Below are positions 15,218 to 23,573 of a stretch of DNA of 33,087 bases, piece after piece. The notes under the pieces were generated by a model, which saw only the letters and a program-made list of their open reading frames with translations, ran no database searches and had not been told where the DNA came from. The translations under genes were made by a program, and so were the position numbers. The DNA lies in the NCBI GenBank assembly GCA_002308915.1, contig DBWI01000041.1, positions 1 through 33,087 on the forward strand, in the 5' to 3' direction. The DNA comes from Christensenella sp. UBA1242 (GTDB lineage Bacteria; Bacillota; Clostridia; Christensenellales; UBA1242). Within the stretch, counting starts at the first letter, position 1, and each line of letters begins with the position of its first letter.

Positions 15218-15476
15218 TTTTGTTCTCCTTTTTCCATCTTTTTAGTGTTGGGAATAGTTTGGTACAAAAATCTTTCATCTCGTCGTTGGTCATCCCTGCC
15301 TGTTCACCATACTGTGAACACATTTTAATATATTCATTCATTGATACTTTGTCAACAAATTCGCCATCAACAAAACAATATTTGCAATAGTCATTGTTCA
15401 AGCTTCCGTCTTTGTTTGTTCCTAGTAGCTCATCATTTGTTATTGGCATACCACAACTTTGACAAATCTTTTCCAT
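15204..15476 (-). CDS. Putative zinc-ribbon protein (90 aa)
   Basis: The N-terminal half carries CQSCGMP (C5, C8) and DYCKYCF (about C31, C34), a four-cysteine zinc site of the 'putative zinc ribbon' type (PF12674-like by recognition). The C-terminal half is helical (MNEYIKMCSQYGEQ…TNDEMKDFCTKLFPTLKRWK). Function is not known. It is the middle gene of a tight three-gene operon: 2 nt after the YjbR gene and overlapping gpx by 14 bp. AAGGAG lies 7 nt before the ATG. Confidence 0.85.
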   Translation of the reverse strand: MEKICQSCGMPITNDELLGTNKDGSLNNDYCKYCFVDGEFVDKVSMNEYIKMCSQYGEQAGMTNDEMKDFCTKLFPTLKRWKKENKNDGL

Positions 15477-15478
15477 TT

Positions 15479-15877
15479 TTATCTCCTTGTTTTTTGGGGT
15501 TTGGTTTGTACTGCAGAATAACTTAAGTCTATGAGATGATATATTTGATTAATGTCCACACTTCCATCAAGCAAAACAGAAATCCACTTGCATATTTTCA
15601 TGTGGTAGGCATTAAAAATTCCATCTTGCTGAATAAGTAAATCCTTGAGTATAAAATCATCAATTTTAACATTAAGGACATCAACAATCCCATCCTTTTG
15701 AATACCAAGTTTTGAATATGAAACATCCATAACAATTCCATACCATTTTTTGTTTTCGTTGTTTCTGAATATTGCATCACCTGGGTACTTTGCCCACAGA
15801 TGTTCAATTTGACTATTGTATTTTTTTGTTACATATTCAAAAACATTTTCACGCAATGAATTTGTTTTGTTCTGCAT
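15479..15877 (-). CDS. MmcQ/YjbR family protein
   Basis: A 132-aa protein of the MmcQ/YjbR family, which has a double-wing fold often described as DNA-binding-like, with no settled function. Typical features are WAKYPGDAIFRN, the KWYGIVMDV strand, DVLNVKID, GIFNAYHMKICKWISVLLDG and the closing LIDLSYSA helix. The start at 15877 is preferred: GGAG lies 6 nt upstream and overlaps an earlier in-frame ATG at 15889. A TATAAT box about 24-29 nt upstream on the minus strand gives a short leader. First gene of the operon with the zinc ribbon and glutathione peroxidase, which hints at a redox-related role (inference). Confidence 0.9.
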   Translation of the reverse strand: MQNKTNSLRENVFEYVTKKYNSQIEHLWAKYPGDAIFRNNENKKWYGIVMDVSYSKLGIQKDGIVDVLNVKIDDFILKDLLIQQDGIFNAYHMKICKWISVLLDGSVDINQIYHLIDLSYSAVQTKPQKTRR

Positions 15878-15940
15878 AACTTTCTCCATAAAACAAATGT
15901 ATTATATCATAAATTTATTAAAAATAGTGCATTTTTTAGT

Positions 15941-15975
15941 AAAAAAGCAGCAATTTTTGTAGTTTTGCCGCTATT
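15941..15975 (-). terminator. Terminator of the lipoprotein phosphatase gene
   Basis: On the minus strand AGCGGCAA and TTGCTGCT pair over 8 bp with one G-T (plus-strand arms 15965-15972 and 15946-15953), then six T. Confidence 0.8.
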
Positions 15976-15987
15976 TTTTGTATTTTT

Positions 15988-17211
15988 TTATAATACCTTA
16001 CAAATATTTGCTCGTAATAAATTTACTTCTTCTTGAGTCATATTGTTTGAAATAAGATAATTTTTTGCATACTCAGCAAGGTTTGCTGTTTTGATGTTTA
16101 CATTATTTTGTCCAACCATTGTTTGTATCATTGGGTCCAAAACATTCTCGACAATAATGTTATATCTTTTTGCATCAAATGCTTTTGAAATTGAATAATA
16201 GTTAAAGTATGTCATCATATAATCTTCAACAATTTCGTTGTATGTTGCACCCGCAAATGCTTCTATAAGCATACACAAAAATCCCGTTCTGTCTTTGCCT
16301 TCTGTACAATGAATTAAAGATTTTACATTGTGGTTTGCAAGTTCTTTCATTGCCTTGATTACTTGTCCTTTAAAATAATCTGAACCAAAATTCATATTTA
16401 GAGCAAGTGGAACAACACTATCATTTTGTGCATCATATGCATTATACAAAGTTGCAAAGTATTGAGAGTTAAAATCAGTTCTTGCCATATATGTTTGAAT
16501 TTTTGCATCTGTATCGGCAAGGTTTATTATTCTTTGTATGCCAACTTCTTGGCATAACTTGTCAACATATGAAGCCCTTGAATGCTGGTTGTCACAAGGT
16601 GAAGCTGACCTGTATAGCCAATTATCTTTTAGGTTTCCACCCTTCAAACTTCTAAAGTTTGCAAATACTTCATCGCTTGGATATAGTGTTCTGTCATCAA
16701 AATAATGAATATCTCTTGCTTCTTGAATGTCTTTATACTTTCCTGCTTGATAAAGTGTAATGGTTGCCTTCATGTCCCCTTCAAGATTAGCTCCACTCCA
16801 AAGAGAATGAGTTTCAACAGGAGATGATTGAAGCATTAACCCTCCTGCTTCCCATAAATCATCACCATTATTTATTGCTGCTTTTATGTAATCATATCCT
16901 GGATAAGCAATAAGGAGTGGTTCACCTGTTTGTGTGTAGTAACCATTATAATATGGAATGTCTTCAAGCTTGTAACCATTTGAGAATGTTATTGTAACAC
17001 TATCACCATACTTGAACCCCAATGCATTAAAATCTTCTATTGTTTTCTTGATATAAACTCCACCAAATTCTTGTTCGTGAATTATGCCACAATCTTTTAA
17101 TTCCATTGTGCCTGCATCGTTTTTACAACTACATCCACTAAAAACTGGTAGTGGAATTAATGCCAAAAGTAATGCAAAGAAAAATGATAATACCTTGTTC
17201 GTTTTTTTCAT
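15988..17211 (-). CDS. Lipoprotein HCX5R phosphatase, paralogue 2
   Basis: Collinear with the protein at 13386-14606, so closely that the same numbering holds: C302 and R308 in HCTEGKDRTG, YRSASPCD near 200, and PYYNGYY near 87. The N-terminus differs. It is a lipoprotein signal peptide with lipobox VFSGC (acylated C27), so this copy should sit on the outer face of the membrane while paralogue 1 has a plain transmembrane anchor. The same beta-rich domain occupies residues about 40-155. AAGGAG precedes the ATG. It is 33 nt downstream of the 391-aa membrane protein gene with no terminator between, so the two are likely co-transcribed. 407 aa. Confidence 0.92.
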   Translation of the reverse strand: MKKTNKVLSFFFALLLALIPLPVFSGCSCKNDAGTMELKDCGIIHEQEFGGVYIKKTIEDFNALGFKYGDSVTITFSNGYKLEDIPYYNGYYTQTGEPLLIAYPGYDYIKAAINNGDDLWEAGGLMLQSSPVETHSLWSGANLEGDMKATITLYQAGKYKDIQEARDIHYFDDRTLYPSDEVFANFRSLKGGNLKDNWLYRSASPCDNQHSRASYVDKLCQEVGIQRIINLADTDAKIQTYMARTDFNSQYFATLYNAYDAQNDSVVPLALNMNFGSDYFKGQVIKAMKELANHNVKSLIHCTEGKDRTGFLCMLIEAFAGATYNEIVEDYMMTYFNYYSISKAFDAKRYNIIVENVLDPMIQTMVGQNNVNIKTANLAEYAKNYLISNNMTQEEVNLLRANICKVL

Positions 17212-17244
17212 AACAAAACTCCTTTTAATTTATTATGTTAATTA

Positions 17245-18420
17245 TCATAAAAGATTTCTAACAATAAATAAGCCTAATTCCAGATATAGGAATATTACTG
17301 CGACAATAAATATAACAACCATCAGTATATCCCAAATACTTTTTTTGACCTTGCGTGTATATGATAGCAGGAATATGAATGGTATTGTAAAAGCAAAGTA
17401 GAAATTAAAACCAATCCCATAGAATATCACCATTGGTACATTGATAAACAATATTAAATCAACTGCACTCAAAACAAATATTACAATGGATGCTAGTATA
17501 CTCATTTCTAGTGAACTTCGATTTGTTTTTGCATAATTATTGTACTCTTCGACTGTTCCACCCCATTTGATAAATAGTTCTTGTCTTAACTTTATTACAA
17601 TTGCTATAGCAAAGAATATTGTATAAATTATGATAGACCTACAAGGCAAGATTGCTAAAATTGGAACGGATAAGTCTATTGTCCCTTGATAGTATAGTCC
17701 ATAAATTATTGTCGCAACAATGGCACAAATTACAGGTAATACACTCATGCTTCTAAATATTATCATTGGTACTTTTTTTGTAATTTTTTTTGGTTTGTAA
17801 AAAAGAAAATAATAGAATAATGAGAATAATGACAAATCCACAAAAACATTGTAATTGATTATCTTTCCAAATATTCTTTTTGCCATGGTATCGGCAAACA
17901 TAAATGCACCTTCTGGATCATCGCTTATTGCATCACCAAGACCATATAAATATCTATAGAATAAAAATAGGATTAAAAGATATATACCAATTGCAATTGC
18001 ACTATATGTAATTAACCTTGTTTTTATTTTTGATTGACTAGTCATAATAGAACAAAAGTTTGCAGTTAAAAACATTGGCAAGGCAAAAATTGACAAAACT
18101 TCTAATACACTAATAAAACCTTCTGCCCATGTTGGAGGTTCTATATACTTTAGACCAATATTAGCTGCAATAACAACTTGAGCTAAAAACATAAAAACAA
18201 AACCGAGTATCTTTACTGCCCTATGAGAGAAAATACCACGAAATTTTATGTCTTGCTTTGACAACAATTTGTCTATTCTGTATCTTTTTGGATTTTGTGT
18301 TTCTCTTATTTCTTCTTGCTTGATTGTTTCTTCTATTATTACATCTGGTTGCAATTCGTCTTCGACGATTTCTTCTTCTGTTTTAATATTTGTTTCAATC
18401 AACTTTTCATTTGTTTCCAT
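17245..18420 (-). CDS. Polytopic membrane protein with acidic cytosolic N-terminus
   Basis: No family recognised. Residues 1-60 are a Glu/Thr/Ile-rich, mostly acidic tail. Residues about 66-390 hold eight or nine hydrophobic helices with short loops, giving a transporter- or sensor-like membrane protein of 391 aa. Its likely operon partner is lipoprotein phosphatase 2 immediately downstream. The start is set by a promoter (TTGATA-17-TATAAT) whose -10 box ends 6 nt before the ATG, with no Shine-Dalgarno site, so the mRNA should be leaderless. Confidence 0.82.
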   Translation of the reverse strand: METNEKLIETNIKTEEEIVEDELQPDVIIEETIKQEEIRETQNPKRYRIDKLLSKQDIKFRGIFSHRAVKILGFVFMFLAQVVIAANIGLKYIEPPTWAEGFISVLEVLSIFALPMFLTANFCSIMTSQSKIKTRLITYSAIAIGIYLLILFLFYRYLYGLGDAISDDPEGAFMFADTMAKRIFGKIINYNVFVDLSLFSLFYYFLFYKPKKITKKVPMIIFRSMSVLPVICAIVATIIYGLYYQGTIDLSVPILAILPCRSIIIYTIFFAIAIVIKLRQELFIKWGGTVEEYNNYAKTNRSSLEMSILASIVIFVLSAVDLILFINVPMVIFYGIGFNFYFAFTIPFIFLLSYTRKVKKSIWDILMVVIFIVAVIFLYLELGLFIVRNLL

Positions 18421-18426
18421 ATTTTG

Positions 18427-18455
18427 ATTATATCAAACACAATTTTTTATATCAA
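18427..18455 (-). promoter_or_regulatory. Leaderless-type promoter of the 391-aa membrane protein gene
   Basis: TTGATA (18450-18455), 17 nt, TATAAT (18427-18432), then six bases to the ATG. Confidence 0.75.
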
Positions 18456-18613
18456 CTTTTTTATATGATAAATAGCACAACTATGGAAACCATAGCATTT
18501 ATGGTTTTGTTATCACTAAATATGGTTAGCTTTCTAATTTGATATATATTCTTTCATTGTCATTGGTTATAATAGGCGGATATTATATATCTTTGCTGAT
18601 AACAAGAAAAAAT

Positions 18614-18654
18614 AAAAAAACTTCAACTACATAAATTTTAGTTGAAGTTTTTTG
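18614..18654 (-). terminator. Terminator of the HipA-like kinase gene
   Basis: ACTTCAACTA (18620-18629) pairs with TAGTTGAAGT (18639-18648), flanked by A and T runs on both sides. The remaining gap 18456-18613 has only small dyads such as CTATGG-AAA-CCATAG (18481-18495). Confidence 0.88.
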
Positions 18655-18666
18655 TTAAGTAAATTT

Positions 18667-19686
18667 TTATTCCTTCCCATCGCCTTTTTCTTGTGATTCT
18701 TCATGCGTTGATTTGTATTCTTTGATACATTCTGCAAAAATCTTTTTTGATAACTTTGTTAAATCTTTTAGATATTGTTTGTAATCATCAGAAATTTGAT
18801 AACCTTTTCTTTCTATGCTATCGATTGCTTGATTGATATCCACACACTTTAAGGCATCGATTAAAAATGCTTTTAATCTTGGATTTGTTGCAGCAAATTC
18901 AACAATGTCCATTACATTCTTTTTGTATTTTTCTGGACTTGGTAAAAATTGAGTGTTTTTGTGGATTGCAAGTCTAAGCTTTGCACCATGTTGAGCCAAA
19001 AACTCTTCTTCATCAACATAATATTCATTTTTACCAAATGGTTTTAATTCAAAAAATCTATTAAGAGTTTTTGCAGCAAAAGCATATTCATTATCTATTA
19101 TTGGTGCAAATCTGACTGTTTTGTTCTTGTTGTCAACAAATAAGTGAATATTACCTTCGTGTCTGTCTTCTTGGAATGTTATTGCATCAAGCACAATCAT
19201 TCTAAACATCATAAAAATTAATTCTTCTTTGTCACATTTGTACCCTTGAAGTGCTGGGATTGTATCCCACTTTTGAATTATTTGATCAAGACCAACTTCC
19301 ATTTTGAAAGGAACACTTATGTAATCAGCAACTGTCTTTAGTTCTTCATATAAGCCTGCATCTTCTTGCACATCGTGACTAATTAAAGTAGATACATCTT
19401 CAAAACTTGCTGGTTCATATTTCGCTGTCCACATTCCAAGTTGCATCGCAATGTTATCATATAACAATTCGTTTACTACTCTGTGCTTTTGTGTATCTGG
19501 AAAGGCAATACTTTCGCCAGACTTAAAAAACACTCTGCCATCATCTGTATAAACCCAATCACTCATGTACCTGTAGTTATTCTTAACATTAAAGTTTGCA
19601 GAATAGTGCATAAATTGTCCAAGGTCAATACCTTTTGCCAAATGCAACACTTCATATTTTGATGTATTTTTTAATATTTTTTTCAT
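18667..19686 (-). CDS. Atypical protein/lipid kinase of the HipA/PI3K-like fold (predicted)
   Basis: The motif order matches HipA/PI3K-type kinases. A glycine-turn lysine (VFFKSGE, K55) is followed by an NELLYDNIAMQLG helix with the conserved glutamate (E73). Then come a catalytic loop EDRHEGNI (D174, R175, H176, N179) and a metal-binding aspartate after two strands (APIIDNEYAF, D198). HipA has DxxKN-type and PI3K DRHxxN-type loops, and this one reads as the latter. The C-terminal third is helical and Lys/Glu-rich. 339 aa. There is no HipB-like regulator next to it, so a toxin role is not indicated. TATAAT with AAGG precedes the ATG (leader about 18 nt). Exact family and substrate unknown. 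Confidence 0.65.
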   Translation of the reverse strand: MKKILKNTSKYEVLHLAKGIDLGQFMHYSANFNVKNNYRYMSDWVYTDDGRVFFKSGESIAFPDTQKHRVVNELLYDNIAMQLGMWTAKYEPASFEDVSTLISHDVQEDAGLYEELKTVADYISVPFKMEVGLDQIIQKWDTIPALQGYKCDKEELIFMMFRMIVLDAITFQEDRHEGNIHLFVDNKNKTVRFAPIIDNEYAFAAKTLNRFFELKPFGKNEYYVDEEEFLAQHGAKLRLAIHKNTQFLPSPEKYKKNVMDIVEFAATNPRLKAFLIDALKCVDINQAIDSIERKGYQISDDYKQYLKDLTKLSKKIFAECIKEYKSTHEESQEKGDGKE

Positions 19687-19761
19687 TTGTTTGTTTACCT
19701 TATTTTTATTATAACATATATTTTTTTATTTTGCACTACCCAATTTTTTATTTTTGACAAC

Positions 19762-19784
19762 AAAAAAACCACAATTAATGTGGT
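19762..19784 (-). terminator. Terminator of the coupled membrane-protein pair
   Basis: ACCACA (19768-19773) pairs with TGTGGT (19779-19784), followed on the minus strand by seven T. Confidence 0.75.
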
Positions 19785-19809
19785 CTTTGTGATTTTTTTA
19801 TTTATACCA

Positions 19810-20454
19810 CTAAATGTTTGGCTTTTGTGGTGGTTTTTTGAGTGGCTTTTGTGGTGCCTTTGGAAGCTTTGGTGGCAATGGTGGCTTTTTTAATTCTTCA
19901 CCTTGCTTTGGCTTCTCATTTTTTATTTCTGGTTTTTGTGGCACAACAATTTTTGGAGCAATAACCGGTTTGACTTTTATCTTTTCTTTTATTATTTCAT
20001 TTTTTGGTTGTTCTTGTTGTGTGTTATCTTCTTCTTTTTTAATCTTTGGTGGTCTTTTTGGTTGTTTTGGTGGAACAGGTGGCTTTTGTTTTGGTTCATC
20101 AACTTGTTCTTCGTCTTGGTCATCGTTTGTTGGTTGTTCAACTTGTTGTTCTTCTTGTAACTCTTCTTGTGGTTCCATAACAACTTCTTGACTTTGTTCT
20201 TGATTGTTGTTTACTTCTTCTGTGTTTTCTTCAATGTTTACTGGTTTTTTGAATTTTGTAAAATAAATCGCAAACAAAATTATACAAACCAAATTTAAAA
20301 CAGCTGTTGCAATTCCAACATACAAAAACATGTTTGATGTTTGATGATTGTTGAAAACAAGATAAACTTGCCACGCAAAAAATCCACTAGCACCAAGTGC
20401 TAGAACTAAAAACACTATATTAACTATGCAAAAAACTTTTTTACTTTTTACCAT
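19810..20454 (-). CDS. Membrane protein with long Pro/Lys/Gln/Glu-rich tail
   Basis: Two hydrophobic helices (residues about 8-32 and 44-66) are followed by about 145 residues of low-complexity sequence. This is first acidic and glutamine-rich (EEVNNNQEQSQE, QEELQEEQQVEQ), then made of PPxPPKxPK-type proline/lysine repeats to the end (PPLPPKLPKAPQKPLKKPP). The tail should be disordered and highly basic at its end; such tails often bind envelope polymers or proline-binding domains. Family unknown. The start overlaps the stop of the upstream gene (ATGGTAA, 7-nt overlap), so the two are translationally coupled. Confidence 0.8.
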   Translation of the reverse strand: MVKSKKVFCIVNIVFLVLALGASGFFAWQVYLVFNNHQTSNMFLYVGIATAVLNLVCIILFAIYFTKFKKPVNIEENTEEVNNNQEQSQEVVMEPQEELQEEQQVEQPTNDDQDEEQVDEPKQKPPVPPKQPKRPPKIKKEEDNTQQEQPKNEIIKEKIKVKPVIAPKIVVPQKPEIKNEKPKQGEELKKPPLPPKLPKAPQKPLKKPPQKPNI

Positions 20455-20876
20455 GCTATACCTACCCTAATATAGTAATGATTTTCTTGCATTTCTATTG
20501 GACTGTCTATTGTAACTCTCATCTCTAATTCATTTGTGTGCTCGTTGAGTTCGGCCTCATCAGAATAGTTGTATCTTCCCTTTAGGTATTCAACACAAGC
20601 AGTTGGTTCCATTTTGAGTTCGTATTCTTCGTCAATATATGATTCTTCTCCATCATCTTCTAAGTATCTTATTTTGAATACTTCTATATGACAAATTATT
20701 TCTATATTGTCGTCAATAAAAATATTTTCATTTTCTTCTACAGCATTTTTTATTGGGGCATTATATTTAATAGAAAAAACAACTGTAAAACCAACTGTTG
20801 CAGCAAAAATATACACTGCAACAAAAAGTACAATGAAAATAAATACCTTTTCTTTTTTCCCTAATAGACTTTTCAA
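20448..20876 (-). CDS. Single-pass membrane protein, unknown function
   Basis: One transmembrane helix (residues about 10-36) is followed by an acidic extracytoplasmic domain of about 100 aa, beta-rich by pattern (IEIICHIEVFKIRYLEDDGEE, LEMRVTIDSPIEMQENHYYIRVGI). No family recognised. The start codon is TTG, supported by GAGGA 8 nt upstream and by a promoter TTGACA-17-TATGTT on the minus strand around 20896-20924. It overlaps the next gene by 7 nt; together they look like a two-component envelope assembly (inference). Confidence 0.8.
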   Translation of the reverse strand: MKSLLGKKEKVFIFIVLFVAVYIFAATVGFTVVFSIKYNAPIKNAVEENENIFIDDNIEIICHIEVFKIRYLEDDGEESYIDEEYELKMEPTACVEYLKGRYNYSDEAELNEHTNELEMRVTIDSPIEMQENHYYIRVGIAW

Positions 20877-20997
20877 TATTTATTCCTCAAAAAAAACATA
20901 ACAACTTATACAAATTTTGTCAACATTTTTAATGCCTGTGCCAAAAAAACTATAAAATGTTTATCTTTATTATTATCTTCAAATTTTTGTAAATAAC

Positions 20998-21028
20998 AAA
21001 AAAGAACTGAAATAATCAGCTCTTTTTT
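20998..21028 (-). terminator. Terminator of gyrBA
   Basis: AAAAAAGA and CTGA pair with TCAG and TCTTTTTT, with one mismatch; U-rich on the minus strand. Confidence 0.85.
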
Positions 21029-21033
21029 ATTAA

Positions 21034-23559
21034 TTAATTTTGTTCGTTGTTTTCTTGTGTGTTTTGAATGTTTTCTGTGATAACTTCTTCTATTGTATCA
21101 CTTTCTTCAACTTCTTCATGTTCACTTGTTGCAAGACATACAACTTTTGAACCTTCACGAAGTTTCATAATTCTAACACCTTGAGTTCCACGACCAATAA
21201 CGCTAATGTCTTTTGCTGGAGTTCTTATGATAACACCATTGTCAGCAATAATCATAAGGTCTTCATCTGCTTTTACTTGTTTTAATCCAACAAGTTTGCC
21301 TGTCTTTTCGTTGAACTCACCAGCCTTAACACCTTTTGCGCCACGAGAAGTTAATCTGAAATCTTCAACTCTATTTCTCTTTCCATAACCTTTTTCGCTT
21401 ATGGTTACAATTTGAGCATCTTTGTCTTTGATTACAGTCATTGCAATAACGCTTTCGCCTTCGCCAAGTTCAATTGACTTAACACCAGCTGCTGTTCTTC
21501 CCATTGCACGAACTTTTTCTTCATTGAATCTACAGCATTTGCCTGCTGTTGATGCAACTAGGATTTCATCATTTCCATCACTTGTTGCAACATTAACAAG
21601 TTCATCGCCTTCGTTAAGACTAATTGCAATTTTACCATTTTTACGGATGTTTGCAAATTCCAAAAGTTTTGTCTTTTTGATTAAACCATTCTTTGTTGCC
21701 AAAACAAGATGTCCTGTTGTATCTTCTTTGAATGGAATAATGTCGTTAACTTTTTCTTCTGAATCAAGTGGCAACAAGTTAACCATTGCTCTACCTTTTG
21801 CTTGTCTTTGAGCTTCTGGAATTTCGTATGTCTTTATTGTGTATACCTTACCAAAATTTGTAAAGAACATTAAATCGTCATGTGTGTTTGCAATAAACAA
21901 TTTTTCAACAAAATCTTCTTCTTTTGTTTTGTGTGAGCTTACACCAATTCCGCCACGTTTTTGAGCATTGTATTCACTTAAGCTCATACGCTTGATATAT
22001 CCTTGGTGAGTCATTGAAACAACAACGTCTTCTCTTTCAATAAGGTCTTCAATGTCAATATCGCCCATATCGTGACTAATTTCTGTTTTTCTCTTGTCAC
22101 CATACTTTTGCTTTATATCTTCAAGGTTTGACTTGATTATTGCAAGAACTTTTTCTTCACTGTTAAGTATACTGTTTAGTTCATTGATAAGAGCTTCAAG
22201 TTCTGCATATTCTTGCTCAAGTTTTTCAACTTCAAGACCTGTTAACTTGCTAAGTCTCATATCTAAGATTGCATTTGCTTGAATATCGTCAAGTTCAAAG
22301 TTTGAAGTGAGTTTTATTCTTGCATCATCACGGTCATCTGCTTCTTTGATTATTTTGATTACTGCATCAATGTTAGCAAGAGCAACTTTTAATCCACGAA
22401 CAATATGCATTCTTTCTTCTGCTTTTTTGAGATCAAATTTTGTTTTTCTTACAAGTACATCTTTTTGATGCTCTAAGTAGTAATACAAAATTTGTTTTAA
22501 GTTAAGAACTTTTGGCTCGCCATTAACAAGTGCAAGCATAATAATTCCTTCACTTTGTTGAAGCATTGTCTTTTTGTATAAAGTGTTAAGAACAACTTGT
22601 GCATTTGCATCTTTTTTGATTTCTACAACAACTCTAAGACCTTCTCTGTCTGACTCTTCTTTGATATCAGAAATTCCTTCAATCTTTTTGTTCTTAACAA
22701 GATCAGCCATTTGAATAATAAATCTTGCTTTGTTAACTCCATAAGGAAGTTCTGTGATAACAATTCTGTATCTTCCGTTTGAACTTTCTTCTATTTCTGC
22801 CTTACCACGAACAACAATTCCACCACGACCAGTGTTGTAAGCCATTCTTACAGCGTTTCTGCCCATAACAATTCCACCTGTTGGAAAGTCTGGGGCTGGG
22901 ATGTATTCCATAAGTTCATCAACTTCTATGTCTGGATTATCAATAAGAGCTTGAACACCACTAATAACTTCTGCAAGGTTGTGTGGTGGTATGTTTGTTG
23001 CCATACCAACAGCAATACCATCTGCACCATTTACCAAAAGATTTGGGAATTTTGCAGGAAGTACTCTTGGTTGCATAAGTGTATCATCAAAATTTGGATA
23101 CATATCAACAGTTTCCTTGTCGATATCTTCAAGCATATATTCTGCAATTTTGCTAAGTCTTGCTTCTGTGTAACGCATAGCAGCAGGGCTGTCGCCGTCA
23201 ACAGAACCAAAGTTTCCATGTCCATCAATGAGTGGACAACGAATTGAGAAGTCTTGAGCAAGTCTTACCATTGCATCATAAACTGAGCTGTCGCCATGTG
23301 GGTGGTATTTACCCATAACTTCACCGACAATTCTTGCACACTTTTTGTATGGCTTGTCAGAAAAGTTGTTAAGTTCGCCCATAGAGAACAAAATTCTTCT
23401 GTGAACTGGCTTTAATCCATCTCTAACATCTGGAATAGCACGAGAAACGTTTACTGCCATAGCATATGAAATAAACGATTTCTTTAATTCATCTGTTGCT
23501 TCTACTTGTTTGATTTTTGTGTTTTCAAACAATTCATGTATTTCTTTCTTTTCTTCCAT
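21034..23559 (-). CDS. gyrA: DNA gyrase subunit A
   Basis: Cuts and rejoins DNA during ATP-driven negative supercoiling, as an A2B2 complex with GyrB. The 841-aa protein has the catalytic tyrosine Y130 (AAMRYTEARLS). Its quinolone-determining region is HPHGDSSVYDAM, with S91 and D95 (E. coli S83 and D87), the susceptible residues. The C-terminal beta-pinwheel contains a GyrA-box variant QKRGGIG (consensus QRRGGKG), which identifies gyrase rather than ParC. The tail is acidic and Asn/Gln-rich. It starts 14 nt after gyrB with AAAGG as ribosome site. Confidence 0.97.
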   Translation of the reverse strand: MEEKKEIHELFENTKIKQVEATDELKKSFISYAMAVNVSRAIPDVRDGLKPVHRRILFSMGELNNFSDKPYKKCARIVGEVMGKYHPHGDSSVYDAMVRLAQDFSIRCPLIDGHGNFGSVDGDSPAAMRYTEARLSKIAEYMLEDIDKETVDMYPNFDDTLMQPRVLPAKFPNLLVNGADGIAVGMATNIPPHNLAEVISGVQALIDNPDIEVDELMEYIPAPDFPTGGIVMGRNAVRMAYNTGRGGIVVRGKAEIEESSNGRYRIVITELPYGVNKARFIIQMADLVKNKKIEGISDIKEESDREGLRVVVEIKKDANAQVVLNTLYKKTMLQQSEGIIMLALVNGEPKVLNLKQILYYYLEHQKDVLVRKTKFDLKKAEERMHIVRGLKVALANIDAVIKIIKEADDRDDARIKLTSNFELDDIQANAILDMRLSKLTGLEVEKLEQEYAELEALINELNSILNSEEKVLAIIKSNLEDIKQKYGDKRKTEISHDMGDIDIEDLIEREDVVVSMTHQGYIKRMSLSEYNAQKRGGIGVSSHKTKEEDFVEKLFIANTHDDLMFFTNFGKVYTIKTYEIPEAQRQAKGRAMVNLLPLDSEEKVNDIIPFKEDTTGHLVLATKNGLIKKTKLLEFANIRKNGKIAISLNEGDELVNVATSDGNDEILVASTAGKCCRFNEEKVRAMGRTAAGVKSIELGEGESVIAMTVIKDKDAQIVTISEKGYGKRNRVEDFRLTSRGAKGVKAGEFNEKTGKLVGLKQVKADEDLMIIADNGVIIRTPAKDISVIGRGTQGVRIMKLREGSKVVCLATSEHEEVEESDTIEEVITENIQNTQENNEQN

Positions 23560-23573
23560 TTTTCACACCTTTC

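Noticed and set aside
18667..19686. HipBA toxin-antitoxin system
   Set aside because: The kinase-like gene has no HipB-type regulator beside it, and the catalytic loop is not of the HipA form.
19814..20191. Gly/Phe/Cys/Ser-rich plus-strand open frame
   Set aside because: It is the complement of the proline/lysine-rich tail on the minus strand; low-complexity coding DNA keeps the opposite strand open.
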